Below are positions 42,793-54,897 of a stretch of DNA of 64,000 bases, one piece after another. The notes under the pieces are model-generated. The model was not told the origin of the DNA and did not search any database. It saw only the letters and a program-made list of their open reading frames with translations. Position numbers and translations under genes: made by a program. This DNA is from Candidatus Mycobacterium methanotrophicum. Its GTDB lineage: Bacteria > Actinomycetota > Actinomycetes > Mycobacteriales > Mycobacteriaceae. Every line of letters starts with the position of its first letter. Within the stretch, counting starts at the first letter, position 1. The DNA lies in NCBI RefSeq assembly GCF_023515995.1, contig NZ_CP097320.1:1550001-1614000 (forward strand), in the 5' to 3' direction.

Positions 42793-42968
42793 GGTGATGT
42801 CTTTCTTGGAAGGATGTGGGTGGGTCGAGTGCTGGCAGCCCCGCGGGACGTCATCTGGAAAACGACGTCAACCGGCAGCGTTGCGGTTAGCAGCTGCGAC
42901 ACACGATGAGCCAGCCCAAATAGGTGCGCATCAGGTTTCCCTGTCTACTCGGGGGGCCCGTCACGGCG

Positions 42969-43088
42969 GACCCGCGCTTGCCGACGTAGCCGTTTTGGCT
43001 ACTCAACCTGGTCATCACCCGGGGCACCCCACCGCGGTTGGAGGGTTGCCGGCCAGCAAGCCGGGGCTTGACGCTGGCGCTCATGACC
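42969..43088 (-). ncRNA. SAM-IV riboswitch
   Basis: Read on the minus strand the 120-nt element begins GGTCATGAGCGCCAGCGTCA and ends GGCAAGCGCGGGTC. It matches closely the M. tuberculosis SAM-IV riboswitch as I remember it: the outer GGTCATGAGxGCCAGCGTCA segment, the conserved GCCGGCAACCCTCCAACCGC core, GGGTGCCCCGGGTGATGACC and a variable stem (GTAGCCAAAACGGCTAC) before the final pseudoknot strand. It senses S-adenosylmethionine. It sits in the leader of metC; the 176 bases between it and the start contain the expression platform. Confidence 0.93.
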
Positions 43089-43308
43089 GAAACGGAGCTT
43101 ATCTCATTAAGCCGATCGCATGCCAGGGGTCTCCTGCGCTTACGTCGCCGGCAGAGGTCGAACCGGACTACCATCGAATCGAACTAGCCCTGGGTGCCCC
43201 GGTTCGCCGGCACCACCTCAAGGTCGAAACGAGGCGAAACGCCCTTGATGCCGTGGCAGTCAGTGACAAAACGAAGCCCGCCAAGACCAGTGATACTGGA
43301 GACCAGCC

Positions 43309-45549
<2,241 letters not shown>

Positions 45550-45554
45550 TCCAC

Positions 45555-45610
45555 GAGATTGCGCCTATGGCTGTGATCGGCGGCAAAACCACGACCCTCA
45601 CTGCAATCTC
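45555..45610. repeat. imperfect intergenic hairpin after icd2
   Basis: GAGATTGCG at 45555-45563 pairs with TGCAATCTC at 45602-45610, and an inner CTGTG region partly pairs with CCACGACCCT. It resembles the hairpin at 61810-61869 in sequence and in position (between convergent genes), so both may be copies of one repeat family that serves as terminator. Confidence 0.5.
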
Positions 45611-45634
45611 GACGCCGACCAGCTCGCGGCGCAC

Positions 45635-46675
45635 CTAGTCGACGATGTTGCGAAGGGTCTCGATCAGCTTGACCCGCTCAGCGGGCGTGGCCGCCATTGG
45701 CGCCACGTTCAAGGTGGTCACGCCCGCCTCCCGGAACGCCGCGACACGTTCTTTGACGAACGCGGGTGTGCCGATCAGCGAGACGTCTCGCACGAGTTCG
45801 TCGGGCACGGCCTTGGCGGCGCTTTCCTTATCCCCGGCCAGGTAGAGCTCCTGGATGCGGTCGGCTTGCGGACCGTAGCCGTAGCTGGTGGCCAGCGTGT
45901 GGTAGAAGTTCTTGCCCTTGGCGCCCATTCCGCCGATGTAGAGCGCCAGGTGCGGTTTGATGAATTCGCGTAGCGGTTCGACGTTTTCGCCGATGGCCAG
46001 TGCCGGTCCGGCGAACACGTCGAGGTCGCCCAGCGCGGGATCGCGCTTCGCCCGTCCGGTGGCCAGCGCCTTGCCCCACACATCCTGCGCTTTCTCCGGC
46101 AGATAGAAGATCGGTTGCCAGCCCTCGGCTATCTCGGCGGCCAGCTCGACGTTCTTAGGTCCGAGTGCGGCGATCAGTATCGGGATGCGTTCCCGGACGG
46201 GGTGATTGATCAGCTTCAGTGGCTTGCCCAAACCGGTGCCGTGCTCGGGCGGCAACGGGATGGTGTAGTGCTTGCCCCGGTGTTGCAGGCTCTCGCGACG
46301 CCACACCTGCCGGCAGATCTCGACGACTTCGCGGGTGCGGGCGATCGGGGCGTCGTAGGCCACGCCGTGGAAGCCCTCGATGACCTGGGGGCCGGACGCG
46401 CCAAGGCCGAGGGTGAACCGGCCGTCGGAGACGTAGTCGAGACCGGCGGCCGTCATCGCGGTCAGCGTGGGTGTCCGGGTGTAGAGCTGCAGGATGCCCG
46501 ACGCCAACTCAACCCGTTCGGTGCTGGCCGCCAGGTAGCCCAGCGCGCTGACGGCGTCGAACGAATACGCCTCGGGGACAAAGACAATGTCCAACCCGGC
46601 GCGTTCGAGGCCGGCCACCTCGGCGGCCACCTCTTTGAACCCGCCGGCGTAGTTGATTCCCAACCCGATCCGCAT
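45635..46675 (-). CDS. F420-dependent LLM-class oxidoreductase
   Basis: This 346-residue TIM-barrel flavin/F420 enzyme starts MRIGLGINYAGGFKEVAAEV. Family motifs: DIVFVPEAYSFDAVSALGYL, LQLYTRTPTLTAMTAAGLDY, SDGRFTLGLGASGPQVIEGF, YTIPLPPEHGTGLGKPLKLI and IPILIAALGPKNVELAAEIA. This matches the F420-type luciferase-like monooxygenases abundant in mycobacteria; the substrate is unknown. A broken SnoaL-like gene precedes it by 10 bases on the same strand, and a PadR-type regulator is divergent. It is convergent with icd2. Confidence 0.88.
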   Translation of the reverse strand: MRIGLGINYAGGFKEVAAEVAGLERAGLDIVFVPEAYSFDAVSALGYLAASTERVELASGILQLYTRTPTLTAMTAAGLDYVSDGRFTLGLGASGPQVIEGFHGVAYDAPIARTREVVEICRQVWRRESLQHRGKHYTIPLPPEHGTGLGKPLKLINHPVRERIPILIAALGPKNVELAAEIAEGWQPIFYLPEKAQDVWGKALATGRAKRDPALGDLDVFAGPALAIGENVEPLREFIKPHLALYIGGMGAKGKNFYHTLATSYGYGPQADRIQELYLAGDKESAAKAVPDELVRDVSLIGTPAFVKERVAAFREAGVTTLNVAPMAATPAERVKLIETLRNIVD

Positions 46676-46685
46676 GCTCGTACTC

Positions 46686-46980
46686 CTATGCTTTGTATGC
46701 CCGAGTGAACTGATCGGCCAGTTCGAGCGCCTCTTGCTGGATCCGCTCGAACTGGGCGCCCATCGCGTCCGCCAATGCCGTCGCTCCCGACAGCGGCCGC
46801 ACCACGACCATAAAGTCGTCGATCAGACCCGCGTCGTTGAAGTGCGGGAAGTCGCATCCGGTGACCTTTTGCCGGCCACGGTTGTCTCGAACACAAACGC
46901 ATGGTCGCGGTCGTTGCTGTGATGGGTCTCGCGGATGCAACTCACCGGACACCTCGCAATCGTCAATTTGTCGGCTAGGC
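46686..46980 (-). pseudogene. NTF2/SnoaL-like gene, truncated and frameshifted
   Basis: The 3' frame reads VTGCDFPHFNDAGLIDDFMV, VVRPLSGATALADAMGAQFE and RIQQEALELADQFTRAYKA. The preceding part is in another frame (SNDRDHAFVFETTVAGK). A missing base in the A/T run at 46867-46870 (GGCAAAAGGTCAC; expected GGCAAAAAGGTCAC) splits them. It is the C-terminal two thirds of a SnoaL-like domain. It sits 10 bases upstream of the LLM oxidoreductase and was probably its operon partner. Confidence 0.65.
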
Positions 46981-47024
46981 GGAACTGACGGTAGAGCCTG
47001 CCCATCGATATGTCTATGAGCGAT

Positions 47025-47042
47025 TAGTCACTTTGTTGACTA
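47025..47042. promoter_or_regulatory. palindrome before the PadR gene, possible operator
   Basis: TAGTCA (47025-47030) and TGACTA (47037-47042) form an 18-bp inverted repeat with a 6-base spacer, 3 bases before the ATG of the PadR-type regulator. The whole motif reads TAGTCACTTTGTTGACTA. PadR proteins commonly bind such sites at their own promoters, so autoregulation and control of the divergent SnoaL/LLM genes is likely. Confidence 0.5.
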
Positions 47043-47045
47043 TTC

Positions 47046-47636
47046 ATGTCGTTGTACTATCGTCCGATGTCGCTGCGTGACGCGGTGCTGGCCGCCCTCA
47101 TCGACGGCGAGTCCTGCGGGTACGACCTGGCCAAGAGCTTCGACGCCTCGGTCGCGAACTTCTGGATGGCAACCCCGCAGCAGTTGTACCGCGAGCTCGA
47201 CCGACTCGCCGGGCAAGGTCTGATCCGCGCCCGCGTCGTTCACCAAGAACGCCGGCCCAACAAGCGCCTGTATTCGCTGACCGAGGCGGGCTACGAAGCC
47301 ATCCAGCAGTTCACCTCTCGGGCGCCGAAACCGTCGGTGATCCGTGATGAACTGGCAGTCAAGCTGCTGGCCGTCGACTTCGGCAACGCGCCGGCGGTGC
47401 GCGACTTCATGGTCGAACGACTGCAACGGGCGACAGCCAAACTGCAACGTTACGAACGGATGCGAGCTCGTATGCTCGACGGCCGGGACGAAGAAGAACA
47501 CCTTGCCCAGACGAAGCGAGTGGGCCCCTACTTGACGCTGATGCGCGGAATCTCGTTCGAACAAGCGAACATTCGATGGGCCGAGCGGACGCTGGCCATC
47601 CTCGAACAGCGTCAGGGCGCAGGGTCCACCAGGTAG
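47046..47636 (+). CDS. PadR-family transcriptional regulator
   Basis: This 196-residue protein starts [20 protein letters not shown]; a second ATG at 47067 (MSLRDAV) is the more usual family start. The winged helix covers ~8-95: [60 protein letters not shown]. The C-terminal half is the helical dimerisation domain of PadR/Vir-type regulators. It is divergent from the broken SnoaL gene and the LLM oxidoreductase and probably represses them. It ends 16 bases before icd1. Confidence 0.88.
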   Translation: MSLYYRPMSLRDAVLAALIDGESCGYDLAKSFDASVANFWMATPQQLYRELDRLAGQGLIRARVVHQERRPNKRLYSLTEAGYEAIQQFTSRAPKPSVIRDELAVKLLAVDFGNAPAVRDFMVERLQRATAKLQRYERMRARMLDGRDEEEHLAQTKRVGPYLTLMRGISFEQANIRWAERTLAILEQRQGAGSTR

Positions 47637-47652
47637 TCGTACTGTGGACTTC

Positions 47653-48882
47653 ATGTCCTGCGGACAGAAGATCAAAGTCGAGGGCACGGTAGTCGAGCTC
47701 GACGGCGACGAGATGACGCGGGTCATCTGGAAGTGGATCAAAGACATGCTGATCCTTCCGCACCTCGACATCGACCTGGACTACTACGACCTGGGTATCG
47801 AGCACCGTGACGCCACCGACGACCAGGTGACGATCGACTCGGCCTACGCGATCAAAAAGCACGGCGTCGGCGTCAAGTGCGCCACGATTACTCCCGACGA
47901 GGCCCGGGTCAAGGAGTTCAACCTCAAGACCATGTGGTCGTCGCCCAACGGGACAATCCGAAACATTCTGGGCGGCACGATCTTCCGCGAGCCGATCATG
48001 ATCTCGAACGTTCCGCGGCTGGTTCCGGGGTGGAAGAAGCCGATTATCATCGGCCGTCATGCCTTTGGCGACCAGTATCGCGCGACGAACTTCAAGGTCG
48101 ACCGTCCCGGAACCGTCACACTGACCTTCACCCCGGCCGACGACAGCCAGCCGATCGTGCACGAGATGGTGTCCATGCCCGAAGACGGCGGCGTGGTGAT
48201 GGGGATGTACAACTTCACGGATTCGATCCGGGACTTCGCCCGCGCGTCGTTCGCCTACGGGCTCAAAGAGAACTACCCGGTGTACCTGTCGACGAAGAAC
48301 ACCATCCTCAAGGCCTACGACGGCCTGTTCAAAGATGAGTTTCAGCGCGTCTACGACGAGGAGTTCAAGGACAAGTTCGAAGAAGCCGGTCTGACCTACG
48401 AGCACCGGCTGATCGACGACATGGTGGCCGCGTCGCTGAAGTGGGGCGGCGGCTATGTGTGGGCGTGCAAGAACTACGACGGCGACGTGCAGTCGGATGC
48501 GATCGCCCAGGGTTATGGCTCGCTGGGGCTGATGACGTCGGTGCTGATGACCGCCGACGGCAAGACCGTGGAAGCCGAAGCCGCGCATGGCACGGTCACC
48601 CGTCACTTCCGGCAGTACCAGGAGGGCAAGGCCACCTCCACCAATCCGATCGCCACGATCTTCGCCTGGACGCGTGCGCTCGAGCACCGCGGCAAGCTGG
48701 ACCACACACCCGAGGTGAGCGGGTTCGCCGAGAAGCTGGAACAGGTCGTCGTCACCACCGTCGAAGGCGGGCAGATGACCAAGGATCTCGCGGTGCTGGT
48801 CGGCGAGGATCAGCGCTGGCAGACCAGTGAGGAATTCCTCGGGGCGATCGCCGACAACTTGGACAAGGCGCTCACCTCATAA
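47653..48882 (+). CDS. icd1: NADP-dependent isocitrate dehydrogenase Icd1
   Basis: This 409-residue enzyme of the eukaryotic-like dimeric type starts [20 protein letters not shown]; the ATG at 47653 gives the length recalled for Rv3339c. Motifs: [53 protein letters not shown] (substrate-phosphate loop), [40 protein letters not shown] with the metal-binding Asp residues, and [15 protein letters not shown] for NADP binding. It converts isocitrate to 2-oxoglutarate. It is the second, structurally unrelated isocitrate dehydrogenase in this window. Confidence 0.95.
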   Translation: MSCGQKIKVEGTVVELDGDEMTRVIWKWIKDMLILPHLDIDLDYYDLGIEHRDATDDQVTIDSAYAIKKHGVGVKCATITPDEARVKEFNLKTMWSSPNGTIRNILGGTIFREPIMISNVPRLVPGWKKPIIIGRHAFGDQYRATNFKVDRPGTVTLTFTPADDSQPIVHEMVSMPEDGGVVMGMYNFTDSIRDFARASFAYGLKENYPVYLSTKNTILKAYDGLFKDEFQRVYDEEFKDKFEEAGLTYEHRLIDDMVAASLKWGGGYVWACKNYDGDVQSDAIAQGYGSLGLMTSVLMTADGKTVEAEAAHGTVTRHFRQYQEGKATSTNPIATIFAWTRALEHRGKLDHTPEVSGFAEKLEQVVVTTVEGGQMTKDLAVLVGEDQRWQTSEEFLGAIADNLDKALTS

Positions 48883-48895
48883 GCGCCTCATAGCG

Positions 48896-48960
48896 CGAGC
48901 AGACGCAGAATCGCACGCCCCGCTGGTCGTCCCGAAATCGTGCGATTCTGCCTCTGCTCG
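48896..48960. terminator. hairpin terminator between convergent genes
   Basis: The arm CGAGCAGACGCAGAATCGCA + C (48896-48916) pairs with 48940-48960 with one mismatch in 21. It lies between the icd1 stop (48882) and the hydrolase stop (48966), so it probably ends transcription from both sides. Confidence 0.7.
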
Positions 48961-48965
48961 CCGAG

Positions 48966-49835
48966 CTAAACGGCCGGCGGTTCGGCCGCTCGGATCGGCG
49001 GGGTGTGCTCGTCGAGGAAGCCGGTGATGACCTCGGTGACTCGTTCCGGGGCCTCGAACATCGGGATGTGTCCGACGCCGTCGAGCTCGGTCACCCGCGT
49101 CCCAACAGGAAGTTGGGCCTTGAAGTAGCGGTGCGACCGCGGCCCGGGGAACACGCGGTCCTTTTCACAGAGCACCAAGTGCGCGGGGACGGCGGTTTGC
49201 GCCAGCTCCAGCAGCCCGGGCAACAGCATCGATTTGACCAGCAGCCGGAAGTAGGCCGGACAGTGCGCCACGTCATCGACGATCGCCTCGAGTTCACTTT
49301 CGCCGACCCCGTCCGGCGACCCGCTGACCGGCAAGGTGGCGAGCCGACGGCTGAAGGGCAGGTGTAGCGCGCGCGGCCCCAACCACCGTGCCAGTGCCCA
49401 GAACGGCATGCCGGAGACGAACTTGGCGATCACTTCGAACTTGGTCGGCGCCCAGCGGGTCCATCCGCCGGCCGGCGCGATGCCGGTCACCGTGCGTGCC
49501 CGACCGCGACGTTCCAGTTCGAAGGCCACCCAGCCGCCCAGCGAGTTGCCGACGATGTGGCAGGTGCTCCAACCCAGCTCGTCGAGTTGGCGCTCGACAT
49601 GGTCGGCCAACACCGACGAGCTCAGCAACCACGTGCCGGCGTACGGGCCACCGTTGTGACCAGCCATTGTCGGCGCGAACACCTCGTAGCGGCCGGTGTC
49701 GGCCAACCGCGGGGCAACCTTGTGCCATACCAGCTGGGAAATCAAGAAGGGGTGCAGCAGCAGGACCGGTTCGCCAGACCCGAGATGGATGGGCGCGCGC
49801 GTCGGTCGAGGCGACTGCGGGCGAGCGGGGCGCAT
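48966..49835 (-). CDS. alpha/beta hydrolase
   Basis: This 289-residue protein starts MRPARPQSPRPTRAPIHLGS. Motifs: PVLLLHPFLISQLVWHKVAP, the Ser nucleophile in HIVGNSLGGWVAFELERRGR, Asp in LVLCEKDRVFPGP and His in VTELDGVGHIPMFEAPERV. It is a complete hydrolase. In M. tuberculosis I recall this position occupied by two shorter frames (Rv3337 and Rv3338), which may be halves of this gene. It is divergent from trpS. Substrate unknown. Confidence 0.87.
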   Translation of the reverse strand: MRPARPQSPRPTRAPIHLGSGEPVLLLHPFLISQLVWHKVAPRLADTGRYEVFAPTMAGHNGGPYAGTWLLSSSVLADHVERQLDELGWSTCHIVGNSLGGWVAFELERRGRARTVTGIAPAGGWTRWAPTKFEVIAKFVSGMPFWALARWLGPRALHLPFSRRLATLPVSGSPDGVGESELEAIVDDVAHCPAYFRLLVKSMLLPGLLELAQTAVPAHLVLCEKDRVFPGPRSHRYFKAQLPVGTRVTELDGVGHIPMFEAPERVTEVITGFLDEHTPPIRAAEPPAV

Positions 49836-49902
49836 GACGCCGACAGTAAGGTGATACCAGCGGTACTGCAAGTATGCGGAGTGTGGGCCGGTGTCCGCGT
49901 GA

Positions 49903-50937
<1,035 letters not shown>

Positions 50938-50946
50938 CGAATTGTC

Positions 50947-51975
50947 ATGAGTGAGCCGGCCAAACCAGGGATCCTGGATCGGTTGCGGGCGCGGTTCGGA
51001 TGGTTCGACCACGCGATGCGGGCCAATCGGCGATTCAACGAACGCAAAGGCAACTACTTCGCCGCTGGCCTGACCTACTACACGATTTTCGCGTTGTTTC
51101 CTTTGCTGATGGTCTGTTTCGGTGTCGGCGGATTCATTCTGTCGCGCCGGCCCGACATGCTGACCAGAATCGACAGCAAGGTCAGGACCGCCGTGCCCGG
51201 CCCGCTGGGGCAGCAAGTCATCGACCTGATGCACTCGGCGATCAATTCGCGCGCAGCAGTCGGCATCATCGGGCTGATCACCGCGGCGTGGGTCGGGCTG
51301 ACCTGGATGGCCAACCTGCGGGTAGCCCTGAGCGAGATGTGGGAACAGCGCGGACATTCCCCGGGATTCGTCCGCACCAAACTCTCCGACCTGGCGGCGA
51401 TGATGTCGTCGTTCGCGGCGATCGTGGCGACCCTGGCGCTGAGCACACTCGCCGACGCGACCCCGACCGGCAAGATATTGGCATGGCTGCGCATTAACAA
51501 CGCGCCACTGCTGGACGCAATCCTTCACGGGGTGTCGATACTGGTGTCAGTGCTGTTGTCGTGGTTGGTGTTCAGCTGGATGATCGCCCGATTGCCCAGA
51601 GAGCCAGTCGACTACGCCACGTCAATTCGGGCCGCATGGCTCGCCGCGATCGGTTTCGAACTGTTCAAGTTGCTCGCATCGATTTACCTGAAGTCCGTGT
51701 TGCGCAGTCCCGCGGGCGCGACGTTCGGGCCGGTGCTGGGCTTGATGGTGTTCGCGTACATCACCGCTCGGCTGCTGCTATTCGCCACTGCGTGGGCGGC
51801 GACGTCTCCGGAAACTTCGCGCGCGGCACCGGTGCAACCGCCGGCGCCGGCGGTCATCGCCACTCGTGTACAGCTCAACGAAGGTATCAAAGCGCGACAG
51901 GCGTTGACCGCTGCAGCAATAGGAGCCGCTGGGGCACTCGGCCTTTCCCGACTTGTTCGACACAAGAGAGAATAG
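50947..51975 (+). CDS. YihY/BrkB-family inner membrane protein
   Basis: This 342-residue membrane protein starts MSEPAKPGILDRLRARFGWF. Six predicted helices include YFAAGLTYYTIFALFPLLMV, the conserved first motif (AAGLTYYTIFALFPLL), VGIIGLITAAWVGLTWMANL and GPVLGLMVFAYITARLLLFA. The C-terminal cytoplasmic tail is Ala-rich. YihY proteins were once called ribonuclease BN by mistake; their true role is unclear. It is longer than the 289 residues I recall for Rv3335c. It follows trpS closely, the same pairing as in M. tuberculosis. Confidence 0.88.
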   Translation: MSEPAKPGILDRLRARFGWFDHAMRANRRFNERKGNYFAAGLTYYTIFALFPLLMVCFGVGGFILSRRPDMLTRIDSKVRTAVPGPLGQQVIDLMHSAINSRAAVGIIGLITAAWVGLTWMANLRVALSEMWEQRGHSPGFVRTKLSDLAAMMSSFAAIVATLALSTLADATPTGKILAWLRINNAPLLDAILHGVSILVSVLLSWLVFSWMIARLPREPVDYATSIRAAWLAAIGFELFKLLASIYLKSVLRSPAGATFGPVLGLMVFAYITARLLLFATAWAATSPETSRAAPVQPPAPAVIATRVQLNEGIKARQALTAAAIGAAGALGLSRLVRHKRE

Positions 51976-52093
51976 TTTCGGGTTCGTAATCCTCTCGGTG
52001 CCGAAACGATTTGGCCACGACAGGGCGCTTCGGCGCTCAGCCGTGTCACTCTCATGAGCACGAATAGTTGCTCTACGCAAAGGCGGGTAGGCG

Positions 52094-52834
52094 ATGTCAG
52101 CACCAAATCTGTTCCATAAATTGGCAGCGGAAAGCATCGGCACCTTCTGGCTGGTGCTCGGCGGCTGCGGCAGCGCGGTTTTCGCGGCGAAAGTGTACTC
52201 GGGTCACTATCCCGTGGGTATCGGCTATCTGGGTGTATCACTCGCGTTCGGTCTGACCGTGCTCACAGGCGTATACGCGTTCGGAGCCATTTCCGGCGGG
52301 CATTTCAACCCCGCCGTGACGCTGGGCGCCGCATTGGCGCGCCGCGTGGAATGGAAAGTACTGCCGGCGTATTGGATTGTTCAGGTGATCGGCGGCGTGC
52401 TGGCGGGGCTGGTGATCTACTACATCGCCGGCGGCAAGGCCGGATTCAGCGCGACCGGGAACATGGCGGCCAACGGGTATGCCGAACACTCACCCGGGTA
52501 CTACTCGCTGGGCGCGGTGATTCTTGCCGAAATCGTCCTGACAGCGATTTTCCTGTTCGTCATCCTCGGCTCGACGGACGATCGGGCGCCTAAGGGCTTC
52601 GCCGGCGTGTCCATCGGGTTCGCTCTAGCGCTGGCTAACCTGGTGGCGATCCCGATCTCCAACGCGTCGATCAACCCCGCGCGTTCCACCGCTGTGGCAT
52701 TCTTCAACGGCAACGGCGCTCCCGCGCAGCTGTGGGTGTTCTGGCTTGCTCCGCTGATCGGTGGGGCGATCGCCGGCATTGCCTATCCCTTCCTCTTCGG
52801 CCGGGCTGAGCAGACCGATGAGGCAGCGGGCTAG
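52094..52834 (+). CDS. aqpZ: aquaporin Z-type water channel
   Basis: This 246-residue protein of the MIP family starts MSAPNLFHKLAAESIGTFWL. It has six helices and both NPA boxes: GGHFNPAVTLGAALA (first) and NASINPARSTAVAFF (second). The aromatic/arginine filter residues look like the water-specific type (Arg after the second NPA; AFG around residue 55). It allows rapid water flow through the cell membrane. I do not recall an aquaporin at this position in M. tuberculosis, so it is probably an addition in this lineage. No operon partners. Confidence 0.93.
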   Translation: MSAPNLFHKLAAESIGTFWLVLGGCGSAVFAAKVYSGHYPVGIGYLGVSLAFGLTVLTGVYAFGAISGGHFNPAVTLGAALARRVEWKVLPAYWIVQVIGGVLAGLVIYYIAGGKAGFSATGNMAANGYAEHSPGYYSLGAVILAEIVLTAIFLFVILGSTDDRAPKGFAGVSIGFALALANLVAIPISNASINPARSTAVAFFNGNGAPAQLWVFWLAPLIGGAIAGIAYPFLFGRAEQTDEAAG

Positions 52835-52975
52835 CCGGCGATCCGGTGATATCGGCGCCCGGTGCTTAGCGGATAGTCGCGGCGCCGAGGGCTGCGGTGG
52901 CGACTACGTCAACTACCGGGAAAACGTCGCGGCCGGCTCCCGCGACTCTCGGCCTGGACGCCGAGCGCGTAAACG

Positions 52976-54118
52976 CTAACCGCCGACCAGCCATTCGCCA
53001 TCGGCCATCACGCCGGTGACCCGTAGATCCCGATCCAGCACAACAAGATCGGCGTCGGCACCGGCGCGCAAGCTCCCGGCATTGCCGAGACCGAGCGCTC
53101 GGGCCGGCGTCGTCGAGGTCATCTGCACCGCAGCGGTCAGCGCCGCGTCGCGGTCCGTGCCGAGACCGGCTGCAGCGCGGAAGAGCTGGTCCATCGTCGC
53201 GGTGCTTCCGGCGATCGTCGACGTCCCACGCACACGTGCCACCTGCTCGACGACATCGATCTGCAGTGTGCCGAGCCGAAATTCGCCGTCGCCCAATCCC
53301 GCCGCCGCGGTGGCATCGGTGACCAGGGCCACCCGGTCGGCTCCCGCGGCCGCGATCACCGCGCGTTGCATCGCGGGGTGGACGTGCACGCCGTCGGCGA
53401 TCAACTCGACGATCACCCGGGCATCCTCCAACAGCGCCAGCGCCGGGCCGGGTTCGCGGTGATGCAGCGGCCGCATCGCGTTGAACAGGTGGGTGCCTAC
53501 GGTCGCGCCGAGCTCGATGGCATGGCGGGTCTGCTCGTAGGTGGCATCGGTATGTCCAACGGCGACAAGCACGCCGGCGTCGACGAAGCGGGAAATCGCA
53601 TCGTCGCTTCCGGTGCGTTCCGGTGCCAGGGTGACCATCCGGATCGCGTCGCCTCCGACGGCCAACAGGGCGTCGATCTCATCAAGGTCAGGGTCGCGCA
53701 GTTGCCGCGGATCGTGCGCCCCGCAGTGCGCCGCGCTCAGCCATGGCCCCTCCAAATGGATACCGGCGACGACGCCCGCATGGGTCGAATCGGCAAGCGC
53801 ACGTACCGCGGTGAGCAGGTCGGCCGGCGACGCCGTGACCAGACTGGCCAATGTGGTGGTGGTGCCGTGCCTGCGGTGAAACATGGCTGCGCGCAGGACG
53901 TCTGCGTCGCTGCCATCGGTGTAGGACGCGCCGCCCCCACCATGCGCATGGATGTCGACAAACCCGGGCGCCACCAGCGCGTCAGGCATATCGACGTCGG
54001 CCGGGCGCGGCGGAAGCCCCGACCCGCACGCTGCGATGCGTTCACCCGAGGTTTGCACCCAACCCGGGCGGCAGAGGCCGTCTTCTAGCGCGACAGTGCC
54101 CGCGGCGATCAGCGGCAT
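52976..54118 (-). CDS. nagA: N-acetylglucosamine-6-phosphate deacetylase
   Basis: This 380-residue amidohydrolase starts MPLIAAGTVALEDGLCRPGW; GAAGGG lies about 9 bases upstream of the ATG at 54118, while the ATG at 54127 would have it adjacent. Metal-site motifs: VAPGFVDIHAHGGGGASY, GIHLEGPWLSAAHCGAHDP, VAVGHTDATYEQTRHAIELG, THLFNAMRPLHHREPGP, ADGVHVHPAMQ and LVTDATAAAGLGDGEF (catalytic Asp). It removes acetate from GlcNAc-6-phosphate for recycling of peptidoglycan amino sugars. It corresponds to Rv3332. It lies 17 bases downstream of the arsR-type gene on the same strand. Confidence 0.93.
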   Translation of the reverse strand: MPLIAAGTVALEDGLCRPGWVQTSGERIAACGSGLPPRPADVDMPDALVAPGFVDIHAHGGGGASYTDGSDADVLRAAMFHRRHGTTTTLASLVTASPADLLTAVRALADSTHAGVVAGIHLEGPWLSAAHCGAHDPRQLRDPDLDEIDALLAVGGDAIRMVTLAPERTGSDDAISRFVDAGVLVAVGHTDATYEQTRHAIELGATVGTHLFNAMRPLHHREPGPALALLEDARVIVELIADGVHVHPAMQRAVIAAAGADRVALVTDATAAAGLGDGEFRLGTLQIDVVEQVARVRGTSTIAGSTATMDQLFRAAAGLGTDRDAALTAAVQMTSTTPARALGLGNAGSLRAGADADLVVLDRDLRVTGVMADGEWLVGG

Positions 54119-54135
54119 GCCGGCCATCCCTTCGA

Positions 54136-54495
54136 CTACGTGCAGCAGCTGGGGTCCAGCGCCGTGCAAAGCGCCTGTAACGCGTCCGGGCGGACCCTGT
54201 GAAACACGTTCATCCCGCGGCGATCCGAGACCACCAGGCCGGCCTTGCGCAGCTGGGTCAGATGATGACTGACCGTGGACTCACTCAAATTAAGCACGGC
54301 CGCTAGCTGTCCGGAAATCTCTTCTCCGGCGGGCGAGCTGAACAGCTGCGACACAATCTTTACCCGCACCGGATCGGCAAGGGCCTTCAACCGCACCGCG
54401 ACCTGCAATGCGTCGGCATCACTCATCGGTCCTGCGGCCACCGGTGCACAACACACCGGCGTGGTCGTATCGATCACCGGCAGCGCTTTCGGCAT
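54136..54495 (-). CDS. arsR: ArsR/SmtB-family arsenic-responsive repressor
   Basis: This 119-residue repressor starts MPKALPVIDTTTPVCCAPVA. The winged helix covers ~30-110: VRLKALADPVRVKIVSQLFS, LNLSESTVSHHLTQLRKAGL and VSDRRGMNVFHRVRPDAL. Cys pairs at both ends (PVCCAPV near the N-terminus; LDPSCCT at the C-terminus) are likely metalloid ligands, as in Rv2642-type ArsR proteins. It is divergent from the cadI-acr3-arsC remnants and should control them from the shared ~60-base region. The gene looks intact although its main target genes are broken. Confidence 0.9.
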   Translation of the reverse strand: MPKALPVIDTTTPVCCAPVAAGPMSDADALQVAVRLKALADPVRVKIVSQLFSSPAGEEISGQLAAVLNLSESTVSHHLTQLRKAGLVVSDRRGMNVFHRVRPDALQALCTALDPSCCT

Positions 54496-54516
54496 CGCAC
54501 CATCCTGCCACATGCG

Positions 54517-54534
54517 TTGACATATATCGAAAAG
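54517..54534 (+). promoter_or_regulatory. possible ars promoter/operator
   Basis: TTGACA (54517-54522) followed by TATATCGAAAAG sits in the divergent region upstream of arsR. The AT-rich ACATATATCGA segment resembles half of an ArsR-family operator. The rightward promoter now leads into the truncated cadI-like gene. The exact -10 box and operator limits are not clear. Confidence 0.35.
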
Positions 54535-54554
54535 GTCGGCATGCTGGGCCACGT

Positions 54555-54835
54555 GGCACGCTGAACCATCTCGGGGTCGCGGTCGAGTCCAGCGAGGTGG
54601 TGCACACCGAGATCGCCCGGCTGACCGAGGCCGAAATGTTCACCGCGGAGGAGATCGGCGCCACCTGCTGTTTTGCGACCCAGGACAAGGCATGGGTAAC
54701 CGGACCCAGCAGTGTGCGCCGGGAGGTCTACACCGTGCTCGCCGATTCCGAAACCCTCGGCAGCAGTCCTGGTCAACCTGGCCAGGACTGCTCAGGTGTA
54801 TGTTGCGGCGCGAATGCGGAGTCCGCCGACACCAC
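54555..54835 (+). pseudogene. N-terminally truncated ArsI/CadI-like dioxygenase
   Basis: The frame reads GTLNHLGVAVESSEVVHTEI, ARLTEAEMFTAEEIGATCCF, ATQDKAWVTGPSSVRREVYT and VLADSETLGSS. This is the second half of a vicinal-oxygen-chelate protein of the CadI/ArsI type, which is induced by metals and in ArsI cleaves C-As bonds. About 65-70 N-terminal residues, including the first metal His, are missing. The coding sequence is fused directly to the arsR promoter region, so a deletion removed the start. The frame stays open to 54905. Confidence 0.75.
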
Positions 54836-54897
54836 GGCGTCCGCGACATCGTGTTGCCGATGCCCCACTACGATCGCCCCCCGAACGGAATTGTCCG

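Noticed and set aside
52835..52975. Possible small gene between aqpZ and nagA
   Set aside because: The short stretch has only Arg/Gly-rich frames and no start with a ribosome binding site.
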